NCBI RefSeq assembly: GCF_014395975.1
Contig: NZ_CP060714.1
Location: forward strand, 372,001 to 436,000
Source of the DNA: Diaphorobacter ruginosibacter
GTDB taxonomy: Bacteria; Pseudomonadota; Gammaproteobacteria; Burkholderiales; Burkholderiaceae_C
DNA length: 64,000 bases
Reading direction: 5' to 3'
Below the pieces are notes generated by a model, which did not search any database, was not told the DNA's origin, and worked only from the letters and a program-made list of their open reading frames with translations. Below, piece by piece: positions 45,404 through 54,256 of the stretch. The translations under genes and the position numbers were made by a program. Position 1 is the stretch's first letter; each line of letters opens with the position of its first letter.

Positions 45404-47028
45404 GCGGCGGCGCGGCACAGGCAGGCGAGTTCGACTATGTGGTCGTCGGTAGCGGCGCAGCCGGTGCGATCGTTGCCGCCCGCCTGAGCGAAGATGCATC
45501 GGCTTCGGTGTGCGTGCTGGAGGCCGGGCCCGCCGACGGCCATCCGTACCTCAAGCTGCCGGCGGGGTTCATCAAGGTGATCTTCAATCCGGAGCTGGCC
45601 TGGCAGTTCGGTTCCGAGCCCACGGCGCGCACGGGGGGCCGGCGCATTCCGCTGCCCCAGGGCAAGACCCTGGGGGGCTCCACATCGATCAACGGCCTGG
45701 TCTACAACCGGGGGCAGCGCGAGGATTTCGACGGCTGGGCGGCGCTCGGCAATCCCGGCTGGTCGTATGACGAGGTGCTGCCGTATTTCCAGCGCACCGA
45801 AGCCTTCGTCGATGGCGGCGATCCCGCGCTGCGCGGCCACAACGGCCCGCTCAAGGTGACGTTGCCGCACTGGCCGCATCCCGTGTGCGAGGCCTTTCTC
45901 GATGGGGCCGCCGAACTTGGCATGCCGCGCAACCCCGATTACAACGGCGCGCACCAGCAGGGCGTGGGCTACTTCCAGCGCACCATCCATCGCGGCTGGC
46001 GCATGAGCACCTCGAAGGCATTCCTGCACCCGGCCGCAGCGGGCGGCAACCTGAAGATCGAGGTGAATGCGCGGGCCCTGCGCGTGCTGCTCGACGAGGG
46101 CGCAAGGGCCACGGGCGTCGAATACACGCAGGGCGGCGCCACGCGGGTCGTGCGCGCGCGGCACGAAGTGATCGTGTGCGCCGGTGCGATCAACACGCCC
46201 CGGCTCCTGCAACTATCGGGCATCGGCGATGGCGAGAAGCTGCGCGCGCTCGGCATTGCCACGCGCATGCATCTGCCGGGCGTGGGCAGGCATCTGAAGG
46301 ACCACTTCTCGATCCGCCTGGTGGCCCAGGTGAGGAATGCCGTCACGATCAACGAGATGGCTCGCGTCCCGCGCCTGTGGGCGCAGGCCTTCGACTGGCT
46401 GCGCGGCAAGCCGAACATCCTGGAGCTGAGTCCTTCCGTGGTGCATTGGTTCTGGCAGTCCCGTCCAGGGCTGGATCGGCCCGACCTGCAGGGCGTTTTC
46501 TCGCCCGCGAGCTACCGCGAGGGCTATGTCGGCATGCTCGATGTCTTTCCAGGCATGACCTGCGGCGTCTGGCAGCACCGACCCCGCAGCGAGGGCAGCG
46601 TGGAACTGGCTTCGGCAGATCCCGGCGTTGACCCCGTCGTGCAGCCGAACTACCTGGAGGACGAGGACGACCGCCGTACGTTGATACGCGGCGTGCGCAT
46701 CGCGCGAGAGCTGCTGCACACGAAGGCGCTGGCGCCGTTCCGCGAGACGGAGTCGATGCCCGGTGCGCAGGTGCAGTCGGATGACGAGATCCTTGACTTC
46801 ATCAGCCGCTATGGCGTGTCGTCCTACCACCTGAACGGCACGGCCCGCATGGGGCCCGCTGGCGATGCGGGGGCGGTGGTGGATGCGCAACTGCGCGTGC
46901 ATGGCATCCGGGGGCTGCGCGTGGTCGACGCATCGGTGATGCCGGAGATCACGTCGGCGAACACCTGCGCAGCGACCATGATGATCGGCGAGAAGGGGGC
47001 CGACCTGATCCGGGTCACCGCTCGCTGA
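45400..47028 (+). CDS. GMC-family FAD-dependent alcohol oxidoreductase
   Basis: The 542-residue flavoenzyme has the FAD motif YVVVGSGAAGAIVAARLSE (about 13-31). The GMC signatures are LPQGKTLGGSTSINGLVYNR and GAINTPRLLQLSGIG. The catalytic pair is His477 (SSYHLNGTARMG) and Asn521 (SANTCAATMMIG). Relatives oxidise choline, glucose, long alcohols or polyether alcohols; the substrate here is unknown. It is translationally coupled to livF, so its substrate is probably what the importer brings in. Confidence 0.9.
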   Translation: MSGGAAQAGEFDYVVVGSGAAGAIVAARLSEDASASVCVLEAGPADGHPYLKLPAGFIKVIFNPELAWQFGSEPTARTGGRRIPLPQGKTLGGSTSINGLVYNRGQREDFDGWAALGNPGWSYDEVLPYFQRTEAFVDGGDPALRGHNGPLKVTLPHWPHPVCEAFLDGAAELGMPRNPDYNGAHQQGVGYFQRTIHRGWRMSTSKAFLHPAAAGGNLKIEVNARALRVLLDEGARATGVEYTQGGATRVVRARHEVIVCAGAINTPRLLQLSGIGDGEKLRALGIATRMHLPGVGRHLKDHFSIRLVAQVRNAVTINEMARVPRLWAQAFDWLRGKPNILELSPSVVHWFWQSRPGLDRPDLQGVFSPASYREGYVGMLDVFPGMTCGVWQHRPRSEGSVELASADPGVDPVVQPNYLEDEDDRRTLIRGVRIARELLHTKALAPFRETESMPGAQVQSDDEILDFISRYGVSSYHLNGTARMGPAGDAGAVVDAQLRVHGIRGLRVVDASVMPEITSANTCAATMMIGEKGADLIRVTAR

Positions 47029-47060
47029 GCTGGCGTTCCCGGCGCGTTCTCTGCACGTTC

Positions 47061-48686
47061 TCAGCGCTTTTTCCGGGCCCGCAGGTCGCGCACGCCCGGC
47101 AGCGTTGCCGCATCCTGTCCCGCCTGCAGGATGCGGTGCTTCTGGATCTTCTGCGTGCCGGTGGTGGGGATCTGATCGGTGAACCACCACCAGCCCGGGA
47201 CCTTGTAGTAGGCCATCTCCTCGCGGCAGAAATCGAACAGCTCGCCGCAGAGCTCGTCGCTCGCCAGCACTCCCGGCACCAGCACGATGCTTGCCAGCAC
47301 TTCCTCCTCGCGGATGGCATCCGGCGCGGCCATCACCGCCACGCCCTGCACCTGGGGATGCGTGAGCAGCACCGCCTCGACCTCGGCGGCCGCGATGTTC
47401 TCGCCCGAGCGACGGATGATGTTCTTGCGCCGATCCATGAAATGCAGCAGGCCGTCCGGGTCCTGCACAACCACGTCTCCGGTATGGAACCAGCCGCCCT
47501 TCCAGGCCTTCTCCGTGGCCTCGGGGTCGTCGAGGTACTCACTGAAGAAATGCTTGCGCGGCGTTTCGGCGGAATGGCGCACCAGCATCTCTCCGGGCAC
47601 GCCGAACGGCACAGGTTCGCCGAATTCGTCGGCCACCAGCACCTCGAGGCCATACTCGCCGCGCCCGAACGAGCGCGTGCCGACCTGGCGCGCGAAGGTA
47701 TGGTCCGAGATCGTCCGCACGATCTCGGTCATGCCCCAGAGCTCGATCAGCGGAAAGCCAAAGCGTTTCTCGAACTCGGCATGCAACTGCGGCTCGACGC
47801 CCGCACCGTAGCCGAAGCGCACGCTGTGCTTCTTCTCCCACGCGGACTCCGGTTGCTTGAGCAGCAGCGGAATGATCACGCCCAGGTAGTGGACGATGGT
47901 GGCGCGGCTCGTCGCGACCTCCTCCCACCAGCGCGAGGGCTGGAAGCGATCGGTCTGCACCTGGCAGCCGCCCGTGAGCAGCATGCAGTAGAACGACAGG
48001 ATGGATGCGTTCACATGGAACAGCGGCAGCGGATTGAACAGCCGCTCGCGGCCTTCCTGTATCGACACGAAGCCCGGCTGGCTGGCGTACCACTTGCCCG
48101 CCGCCAGCTCGTAGGCATGGGACAGCACGCAGCCCTTGGGCTGGCCCGTGGTGCCCGAGGTATAGAGAATGCTGGCGGGAGTGTCCGATGTCACCTCGCC
48201 GGCCTGTGCCGCGCGCGGCGCGGGCGGCAGTGACGCAAGGCCCTGTGCATCGACGGTGGCCACCGGCGGCTGGTGCCGCGTATCCTCGAGCGATTCCCGC
48301 ACCGCCGCGAGGCGTGACGGGAGGCACACGATCAGGTCGGCCTTCGAATGGTCGATCAGGTAGTTCAGCTCCCGCCGCCGGTAATCCGGGTTCACGGGCA
48401 CGCAGCAGATGCCCAGGGCGTTGAGCGCCAGCTTGTGCAGCATGTGCTCGGGACGGCTCTCCAGGAACAGGGCCACGCGGTGGCCCAGGCCATATCCGGC
48501 GCTGCGGTACAGCGCGGACAGCTCCGCGATGCGGCGCCCGGCTTCGGCATAGGAGAGCTCCTGGCCGCCTGCCGCATAGGCGCGCTGGGGATTGGGAGGC
48601 ACCGCCATCAGGCTGTGGCTGCCATAGCGCTCGACGGCTGCCTGCAGGGCCTGGCCGATCGTGGTGTCGTCATTCACTGTGATCAT
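47061..48686 (-). CDS. CaiC-like acyl-CoA ligase
   Basis: The 541-residue protein is an AMP-forming acyl-CoA synthetase with the phosphate loop ILYTSGTTGQPKGCVLSH, adenine-site motifs GYGAG and WGMTE, WFHTGDVV and the C-terminal lysine motif TTGTQKIQK. The pattern MDRRKNIIRRSGENIAAAEV recalls crotonobetaine/carnitine CoA ligase types. The ATG at 48686 (MITVNDDTTIGQALQAAVER) fits the family; the frame extends 83 codons upstream but into the GST gene. It lies downstream of the GST gene on the minus strand and convergent to the GMC gene, 32 bp apart. Confidence 0.9.
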   Translation of the reverse strand: MITVNDDTTIGQALQAAVERYGSHSLMAVPPNPQRAYAAGGQELSYAEAGRRIAELSALYRSAGYGLGHRVALFLESRPEHMLHKLALNALGICCVPVNPDYRRRELNYLIDHSKADLIVCLPSRLAAVRESLEDTRHQPPVATVDAQGLASLPPAPRAAQAGEVTSDTPASILYTSGTTGQPKGCVLSHAYELAAGKWYASQPGFVSIQEGRERLFNPLPLFHVNASILSFYCMLLTGGCQVQTDRFQPSRWWEEVATSRATIVHYLGVIIPLLLKQPESAWEKKHSVRFGYGAGVEPQLHAEFEKRFGFPLIELWGMTEIVRTISDHTFARQVGTRSFGRGEYGLEVLVADEFGEPVPFGVPGEMLVRHSAETPRKHFFSEYLDDPEATEKAWKGGWFHTGDVVVQDPDGLLHFMDRRKNIIRRSGENIAAAEVEAVLLTHPQVQGVAVMAAPDAIREEEVLASIVLVPGVLASDELCGELFDFCREEMAYYKVPGWWWFTDQIPTTGTQKIQKHRILQAGQDAATLPGVRDLRARKKR

Positions 48687-48718
48687 CGGAAACTGCCTGA
48701 AAAAGAGGAGTGCATCGC

Positions 48719-49384
48719 TCAGGGTCGCAGAAGCGGCGAGGGCGTGGGGTCGACGCCCTGCTCGAGGGCCGCCTGCCGTTCGATTTCCACGCTGCGCACA
48801 AAGGCCGCGCGCGTGCGCAGCCGTTGCCAATAGGCCTGCGTGGCCGGCCCCCACTGTGGCGCGAGGCCCAGGAAGTCGGCAAGCATCAGCGCGTAGCCCA
48901 CGGCCACATCGGCGGCCGTGAAGCGGCCCGCGCACAGGAACTCACGTTCCGCGAGCGCGGTCTCCACCGATTTCAGGCGGCCGAGGAACCAGCGGGCGTA
49001 ATCGTCCGCCACCTGCGGCTGGCGGCGCTCCTGGGGCTCGAAATGGGTGTAGCGCAGCACCAGCGTCTGCGGAAAGGTGAGCGTGGCGTCCGACATGTGC
49101 AACCAATTGAGATAGCTGGCGTAGGCCGCTTCATCCTGCGAGACCGCCAGGGAGGTGGCTGGCGCGAGTGCGGCGAGGTAGTGGCAGATGGCGGCCGATT
49201 CGGTGAGCCGGTGGTCGCCGTCCAGAAGCAGGGGCACGGTTCCCAGCGGGTTGAGCGCGAGGAATTCCCTGGCCCGCGCGCGTGGGGGAAAGGGCAGCAT
49301 GTGCAGCCGGTAGGGCCGTCCCAGTTCTTCCAGCATCCATAGCACGCGGAACGAACGCGCACTAACGCAGTGATACAAATCCAT
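48719..49384 (-). CDS. Glutathione S-transferase
   Basis: The 221-residue protein begins MDLYHCVSARSFRVLWMLEE, a GST N-terminal thioredoxin fold with Ser9/Ser11 as the likely activating residue. It has NPLGTVPLLLDGDHRLTESA for glutathione binding and a helical C-terminal domain (FTAADVAVGYALMLADF). The substrate is unknown. The acyl-CoA ligase gene follows 32 bp downstream, so they probably form an operon. Confidence 0.9.
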   Translation of the reverse strand: MDLYHCVSARSFRVLWMLEELGRPYRLHMLPFPPRARAREFLALNPLGTVPLLLDGDHRLTESAAICHYLAALAPATSLAVSQDEAAYASYLNWLHMSDATLTFPQTLVLRYTHFEPQERRQPQVADDYARWFLGRLKSVETALAEREFLCAGRFTAADVAVGYALMLADFLGLAPQWGPATQAYWQRLRTRAAFVRSVEIERQAALEQGVDPTPSPLLRP

Positions 49385-49804
49385 CGCTTGCCCGTCTCCT
49401 GATCCTGCATCCTTGAGGCTGAACCCATTGCCTGCCATGTTCGGTGCATTGATTGTTGAACATGTTATTCGATCCGCCCGCCATTGCGTGCAGAGGGCCT
49501 CAAGGCGTGATCGGGAGGTGCGCTTGGCGCGAAGAGGTCTCGGTGCCTTGCGTGCGAGTTCTTTCAGAGAGAGCGTGAATTTCAGGTGAGATCGGTCGGC
49601 GTGGCTCGAGCCTTCTCAACATGCGTGCCCTCGGTGAGCGTTTGAGCTCGCCAAATGTGCCAGCCACGGCGACTATTTGATTTGCGTCATTTCGGAGGCC
49701 ATGCCCAGCCTCAATGCTCAGGGGCCGGTGGAATCTGTATGGAATTCACTATCCCAGGAGCTATTTGCAGCGCCTGTTGTTTGTACCTCGAGGGAGTGTT
49801 TTCC
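49385..49804. other. Intergenic region upstream of the GST gene
   Basis: These 420 bp lie between the divergent GST and coiled-coil genes and must hold both promoters. An AACATGTT palindrome at 49459-49466 could be a small operator. An open frame begins at 49655 in phase with the next gene but looks non-coding before 49805. I see no RNA gene or mobile element. Confidence 0.35.
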
Positions 49805-50206
49805 ATGTTGCCTGACAAGATCGCCAAATCCCATCTGCTCAAACTCCATCGCATGCAGGACGACATGAGCAGGGCCTGCAGGGATCTTGAGGCGTTGCGC
49901 ATGGCCTATCTGCGCATCGCTGCCGAGTTTCTATCCGTTCCCGGCGTGCATACGGGGTTCGATGCCGACATCGATGTGCCCGGGCAGCATCAGGCGGACC
50001 GGTGCGTGGAGATCATCGCCGCGCATGCGGTGCTGAGAGCCGACATCGAACAGGCGCTGCTCGTGGGCATCTCCGGCAAGCAGGTGGTGGCGCTGCAGGC
50101 GCATCTCGATGCACTCGAGGATGAGCGCGACACGCTCGATGCGGATCTGCGTTCGGCACAGCGGCAACTGGCGATGCGCAGGCCGATCACGCTGGAGGCG
50201 CCCTAG
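49805..50206 (+). CDS. Small helical protein of unknown function
   Basis: The 133-residue protein (MLPDKIAKSHLLKLHRMQDD onward) is rich in Leu, Glu, Asp and Arg and likely forms helices or coiled coil, for example VALQAHLDALEDERDTLDAD near the C-terminus. There is no signal peptide or known motif. A GAGGGAG SD precedes the ATG at 49805. Its TAG stop overlaps the stop of convergent rsmI in the shared sequence CTAG. I do not recognise a family. Confidence 0.6.
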   Translation: MLPDKIAKSHLLKLHRMQDDMSRACRDLEALRMAYLRIAAEFLSVPGVHTGFDADIDVPGQHQADRCVEIIAAHAVLRADIEQALLVGISGKQVVALQAHLDALEDERDTLDADLRSAQRQLAMRRPITLEAP

Positions 50207-51132
50207 TCTTGCGCTTGCGCATCGCTGCCCGACCTGAGGGCCAGGGCCAGGTCGTAGAGCCGGTTGCGCGCACCGCCGGTGATCTGCGATGCCAGCCGCA
50301 CGGCCGTCTTCATGGGCAGTTCGGCGAGCAGGAGCTCCAGGATCTGCTGCTCGCGAGGGTCATGTTCGGCACTGCGCGGCGCGGGGTGGATCACCACGAC
50401 GAACTCGCCTCGGCTGTGCTGGCTGTCGGCCTGGAACCAATCCGGCAGTGCCTGGGCCGCATGTGTGGTGATCTGCTCGAACTGCTTGCTGATCTCGCGC
50501 GCGAGCGTCACCGGGCGCTCGCCCAGCACGGCGAGCGCCTTGGCCATCTCCTCGATGCGGTGTGGGGCCTCCAGCAGCACGACGGCTCGGGGCTCGGTGG
50601 CCAGTTGGTCGATGGCCGCGGCACGCTCGGCGGATTTGGTGGGCAGAAAACCCGCGAACAGGAACCCCTGCGCATCGGGCGAGACAATGCCCGCCACGCT
50701 CACCGCCGTGGTCACGCTGCTCGCGCCCGGCAGCGGAATGGAGCGCAGGCCGGCGGCCTGCACGGCGGCGCACAGCCGCGCCCCGGGATCGCTCACGCCC
50801 GGCGTGCCGGCATCGCTCACATAGACAACGCGCTTGCCTTGTCGCAGCAGGTCGATGACCTGCGAGGCGCGTTCCGCCTCGTTGTGCTGGTGCAGGGCGA
50901 TCAGCTGCTGGCCGGACTTGTCCAGCCCGTAGGCGCGCAGCATCTGCTGGGTGTGGCGGGTGTCTTCGCAGGCGACGTTGTCGGCCATCTGCAGCACATG
51001 CAGTGCCCGCAGCGTGATATCTGCGAGATTACCGATCGGTGTCGCTACGACGTACAGCGCTCCCTGCGGATAATTCTGAGCACCGGCCGCATCGCGGGCG
51101 GCATTCAGGGCAGAGGCGAAAGATGTGCTCAT
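50203..51132 (-). CDS. rsmI: 16S rRNA (cytidine-2'-O)-methyltransferase
   Basis: RsmI methylates the ribose of C1402 in 16S rRNA. The 309-residue protein has GALYVVATPIGNLADITLRA near residue 23, ACEDTRHTQQML and VYVSDAGTPGVSDPGARL, all diagnostic. The start at 51132 follows AGGAAG. It is divergent from yraN with the starts only about 23 bp apart. In E. coli the rsmI (yraL) and yraM-yraN-diaA-yraP genes also adjoin. Confidence 0.96.
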   Translation of the reverse strand: MSTSFASALNAARDAAGAQNYPQGALYVVATPIGNLADITLRALHVLQMADNVACEDTRHTQQMLRAYGLDKSGQQLIALHQHNEAERASQVIDLLRQGKRVVYVSDAGTPGVSDPGARLCAAVQAAGLRSIPLPGASSVTTAVSVAGIVSPDAQGFLFAGFLPTKSAERAAAIDQLATEPRAVVLLEAPHRIEEMAKALAVLGERPVTLAREISKQFEQITTHAAQALPDWFQADSQHSRGEFVVVIHPAPRSAEHDPREQQILELLLAELPMKTAVRLASQITGGARNRLYDLALALRSGSDAQAQD

Positions 51133-51155
51133 GGAACTTCCTGAGGAGATTGCAA

Positions 51156-51557
51156 GTGGAACGGGCAACGCGGGCCGCATCGCCGGCGCCGGGGGGCGAG
51201 GCGACCACGCGCGAGCGGGGCATGCAGGCCGAAGACCGGGCGCTGGCCCATCTGCGGCACGCCGGCCTGCGGCTCGTTGCCCGCAATTATCGAACCCCCG
51301 GGCGGGGTGGCGGTGAAATCGACCTCGTCATGCGCGAGCGCGACGGAACCCTGGTGTTCGTCGAGGTGCGCAGCCGGGGAAGAACGGATTATGGCGGTGC
51401 GGGCGCCAGCATCGGCCTGGCCAAGCGTCGGCGCATTGTCCTGGCGGCCCGGCATTTCCTTGCCGCGCTCGCGAGCCCGCCGCCCTGCCGCTTCGACGTG
51501 GTGCTTTTCGAGCCGGAACTGCAATGGCTTCGGGCCGCCTTCGATGCCGCGGACTGA
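51156..51557 (+). CDS. yraN: YraN/UPF0102 family nuclease-fold protein
   Basis: The 133-residue protein has the PD-(D/E)xK nuclease-like core: MQAEDRALAHLRHAGLRLVA, then GGGEIDLVMRERDGTLVFVE followed by VRSRG. I choose GTG at 51156 because GAGGAG lies seven bases before it and the length matches YraN (about 131). An ATG at 51123 would overlap the start of rsmI. Its role is not well established. Confidence 0.88.
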   Translation: MERATRAASPAPGGEATTRERGMQAEDRALAHLRHAGLRLVARNYRTPGRGGGEIDLVMRERDGTLVFVEVRSRGRTDYGGAGASIGLAKRRRIVLAARHFLAALASPPPCRFDVVLFEPELQWLRAAFDAAD

Positions 51558-51681
51558 GCATCGGCTGGAACTTTTCCCCCTGCCGGGCTATCCGTTGAGG
51601 AAGCTGGCGAGACATATCACGATACGGAAATGGAAATTCAGTCACGTGCCGCCCGTGTCGGCAAAGTATCATCGGCGCTCC

Positions 51682-52275
51682 ATGCTTGAGCAACGTATCC
51701 AACAACATTTCATCGACAGCGCCGACGTCAAGTACCAGTCGGCGCAGGCGCTGAGCGACCCCATCGACTCGGCTGTGCAGGCTTTGCTGGCCTGCGTGAC
51801 CAATGGCTCCAAGGTGCTGGCCTGCGGCTCGGGGCTGTCGTCGGCGCAGGCGCTGCAGTTCGCGATGATGTGCGTTGCAGGGTTCGAGCGGGAGCGTCCC
51901 GAGCTCGCCGCGCTGGCGCTGTCGGCCGATGCGGGCTGGTCCGGCGCGGCCGCGCAGTCGTTCGAGGTGGGTGCGTTCGCCCGCCAGGTGAGGGCGCTCG
52001 GCGCGGCCGGGGATGTCCTGCTGGTGCTGTGCGTCAACGGCGATGAGCCGGCGCTGCTCGAGGCCGTGCTGGCAGCCCATGAGCGGGACATGTCGGTGAT
52101 CGCCCTGTGCGCGCGCGACGCGGGCGCCATGGGCGGCGTGATGCGCGAGACCGATGTGCAGATCTGTGTGCCGCACGACCGCGCAGCGCGCGTGCGCGAG
52201 GTGCACGCCCTCATCCTGCACTGTCTGTGCGATGGTGTGGATACTCAGTTACTTGGTGAACAGGAGATGCTTTGA
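51682..52275 (+). CDS. diaA: SIS-domain protein DiaA-like
   Basis: The 197-residue protein begins MLEQRIQQHFIDSADVKYQS and is a single SIS domain of the size of E. coli DiaA (196), which binds DnaA and times replication starts. GSKVLACGSGLSSAQALQFA is the sugar-phosphate-like loop. The neighbours yraN and a BON lipoprotein match the E. coli order and support DiaA over GmhA. Its TGA overlaps the ATG of the next gene. Confidence 0.88.
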   Translation: MLEQRIQQHFIDSADVKYQSAQALSDPIDSAVQALLACVTNGSKVLACGSGLSSAQALQFAMMCVAGFERERPELAALALSADAGWSGAAAQSFEVGAFARQVRALGAAGDVLLVLCVNGDEPALLEAVLAAHERDMSVIALCARDAGAMGGVMRETDVQICVPHDRAARVREVHALILHCLCDGVDTQLLGEQEML

Positions 52276-53105
52276 TGAAATTCCCTCATGCCCGTACCAC
52301 ATGCACCGTGCTTGCGGCCTCGTTTCTGGTCGCGGGCCTGACCGCCTGCGCGCCAGTCGTGCTGGGCGGCGGTGCCGTGATGGGCACGCTGATGGCAACG
52401 GATCGCCGTACCACCGGCACGCAGGTGGAGGATGAAACCATCGAGAGCAAGGCATCGGGCCGCATCAAGGACACGCTGGCCGGCCGCGGCCATGTGAACG
52501 TCACGAGCTACAACCGCCAGGTGCTATTGACCGGCGAGGTGCCCACGGCCGAGGAAAGCCAGAAGGCCGAGAAGGTCGCCCTGGAGGTCGAGAACGTCCG
52601 CGCCGTGGTGAACGAACTGGGCATCATGGCGAATTCGGGCTTCCAGCAGCGCTCGCGCGATACGCTGATCACCGGGAAGGTCAAGGCCAGCCTGGTGGAT
52701 GCGAAGGATCTTTCGTCCAACGTCTTCAAGGTCGTGACCGAGCGCGATGTGGTCTACCTGATGGGCCGCGTCACCCCGCGCGAGGCCAAGCGCTCGGCGG
52801 AGATCGCGCGCGGCGTCGACAATGTGCGCAAGGTGGTGCGCGTGTTCGAGGTGGTGTCCGAAGAGGAAATAGCGAACTACACCAAGCAGCAGGGTGCCCC
52901 CGTGACTGATGATTCCGGCTCCGTCACGAAGTCGAGCGCCGCACCCGCGTCCGCACCCGGTTCCGCATCTGCCCCCGCTCCGGCCGCAGCGTCACCCGCG
53001 CCGTCGACTCACGCACCTGCCCCAGAGGCCTCTTCCACGCTGCCGGCCCGCTCGGACATCCAGGGCACGCCGCTGCCTCCCATCCAGACGGCTCCCGTGC
53101 GCTGA
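52275..53105 (+). CDS. dolP: BON-domain lipoprotein, DolP (YraP)-like
   Basis: The 276-residue protein starts with a lipoprotein signal (MKFPHARTTCTVLAASFLVA, lipobox LTAC). Two BON domains follow at about 50-118 and 122-195 (NVTSYNRQVLLTGEVPTAEE; VFKVVTERDVVYLMGRVTPR). E. coli DolP (191 residues) supports outer-membrane integrity. This one has an extra tail of about 75 residues rich in Pro, Ala and Ser. AGGAG lies 8 bases before the ATG, which overlaps the diaA stop. Confidence 0.9.
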   Translation: MKFPHARTTCTVLAASFLVAGLTACAPVVLGGGAVMGTLMATDRRTTGTQVEDETIESKASGRIKDTLAGRGHVNVTSYNRQVLLTGEVPTAEESQKAEKVALEVENVRAVVNELGIMANSGFQQRSRDTLITGKVKASLVDAKDLSSNVFKVVTERDVVYLMGRVTPREAKRSAEIARGVDNVRKVVRVFEVVSEEEIANYTKQQGAPVTDDSGSVTKSSAAPASAPGSASAPAPAAASPAPSTHAPAPEASSTLPARSDIQGTPLPPIQTAPVR

Positions 53106-53154
53106 ACGAACCCAGTCGACATGCCCTGAGAGCGCTTGAACGCCTCAAGGACAG

Positions 53155-53196
53155 AAAAAACCCGGTCGGAACATGCGGTTCCGACCGGGTTTCTTG
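53155..53196. terminator. Bidirectional terminator between dolP-like and dehydrogenase genes
   Basis: CCCGGTCGGAAC (53161-53172) and GTTCCGACCGGG (53178-53189) form a perfect 12-bp stem, with A-run before and TTTCTT after. It lies between convergent genes. Confidence 0.93.
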
Positions 53197-53214
53197 TTGG
53201 ACCGGATGATGCCG

Positions 53215-54132
53215 TCACGCGCCTGGCTTGCGCAGGCGGGTGATCAGGCTGGAGGTATCGAAGCGGCTGCCGCCCGCCTGCTGCACGTCACCGTAGAACT
53301 GGTCGACCAGGGCCGTCACCGGCACGCGCGCGCCATTGCGCTTGGCCTCGTCGAGCACGAGCCCGAGGTCCTTGCGCATCCAGTCGACAGCGAAGCCGAA
53401 GTCGAACTTGCCCTGCACCATGGTCTTGCCGCGGTTCTCCATCTGCCAGCTCTGGGCCGCGCCCTTGCTGATGACGTCGAGCACGATGTTCATGTCGAGC
53501 TCGGCCTGCTGGCCGAAGGCGATGGCTTCCGACAGGCCCTGCACCAGGCCGGCGATGCAGATCTGGTTGACCATCTTGGCGAGCTGCCCGGCGCCGCTGT
53601 CGCCGATGCGGGTGAAGGCGCGCGAGAACGCCATGGCGGCGGGCAGGACGGCATCGAAGTCCGCCTGGTCGCCGCCGCACATCACCGTGAGCTGCCCGTT
53701 CTGGGCGCCTGCCTGGCCGCCAGAGACCGGTGCATCGATGAATGCGAAGCCCTGCTTGCGTGCCTCGGCATACAGCTCGCGGGCCACCTGTGCCGATGCG
53801 GTGGTGTGGTCGGCGAAGATCGCGCCCTTCTTCATTCCGGCAAACGCGCCATCCGCGCCGAGCACCACGGATCGCAGGTCGTCGTCGTTGCCCACGCAGC
53901 AGAACACGATGTCGGCATCCTTGACCGCCTCTTTGGGCGTGGCGCCGAAGCTGCCGCCGAACTCCCGGGCCCAGGCCTCGGCCTTGGCTGTCGTGCGGTT
54001 GTAGACCGACACCTGGTGACCTGCCTTGGCCAGGTGCCCCGCCATCGGATAGCCCATGACGCCCAGGCCCAGGAACGCGACCTTGCGCGCGGGCGTGGAT
54101 TCATAAGGGCGGGGATGGATGCTGCTGCTCAT
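53215..54132 (-). CDS. Beta-hydroxyacid (3-hydroxyisobutyrate-type) dehydrogenase
   Basis: The 305-residue protein has a Rossmann motif FLGLGVMGYPMAGHLAKAGH near residue 22. The family substrate motif is FIDAPVSGGQAGAQNGQLTV, and the catalytic lysine is in GAGQLAKMVNQICIAGLVQG. It may act on 3-hydroxyisobutyrate, tartronate semialdehyde or a related acid. The ATG at 54132 is preferred; a TTG two codons upstream has a closer GGAG. The gene ends beside the bidirectional terminator. Confidence 0.9.
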   Translation of the reverse strand: MSSSIHPRPYESTPARKVAFLGLGVMGYPMAGHLAKAGHQVSVYNRTTAKAEAWAREFGGSFGATPKEAVKDADIVFCCVGNDDDLRSVVLGADGAFAGMKKGAIFADHTTASAQVARELYAEARKQGFAFIDAPVSGGQAGAQNGQLTVMCGGDQADFDAVLPAAMAFSRAFTRIGDSGAGQLAKMVNQICIAGLVQGLSEAIAFGQQAELDMNIVLDVISKGAAQSWQMENRGKTMVQGKFDFGFAVDWMRKDLGLVLDEAKRNGARVPVTALVDQFYGDVQQAGGSRFDTSSLITRLRKPGA

Positions 54133-54180
54133 TCTCAAAATACTCCGTGTCGGTTCGGTGGTGAGACGCCGGTGCGCTTG

Positions 54181-54256
54181 TGGCGCAGGGCGCTTGCTCT
54201 TTCTTTCTCTCTCTGTTTCCTCCCCCCGCCTGGCGGTGGGGAGAGGGGAAAACGGA
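54181..54256. repeat. CT-rich stretch with a GC-rich near-palindrome
   Basis: A run of T/C (CTTTCTTTCTCTCTCTGTTT) is followed by CCTCCCCCCGCC and GGCGGTGGGGAG, which can pair as a hairpin. It lies between pilU and the dehydrogenase gene, both on the minus strand. It may be a repeat element or weak terminator of pilU. Confidence 0.35.

Noticed and set aside
51123..51155. ATG at 51123 as the yraN start
   Set aside because: It overlaps the rsmI start region, whereas GTG at 51156 has an ideal GAGGAG SD and gives the family length.
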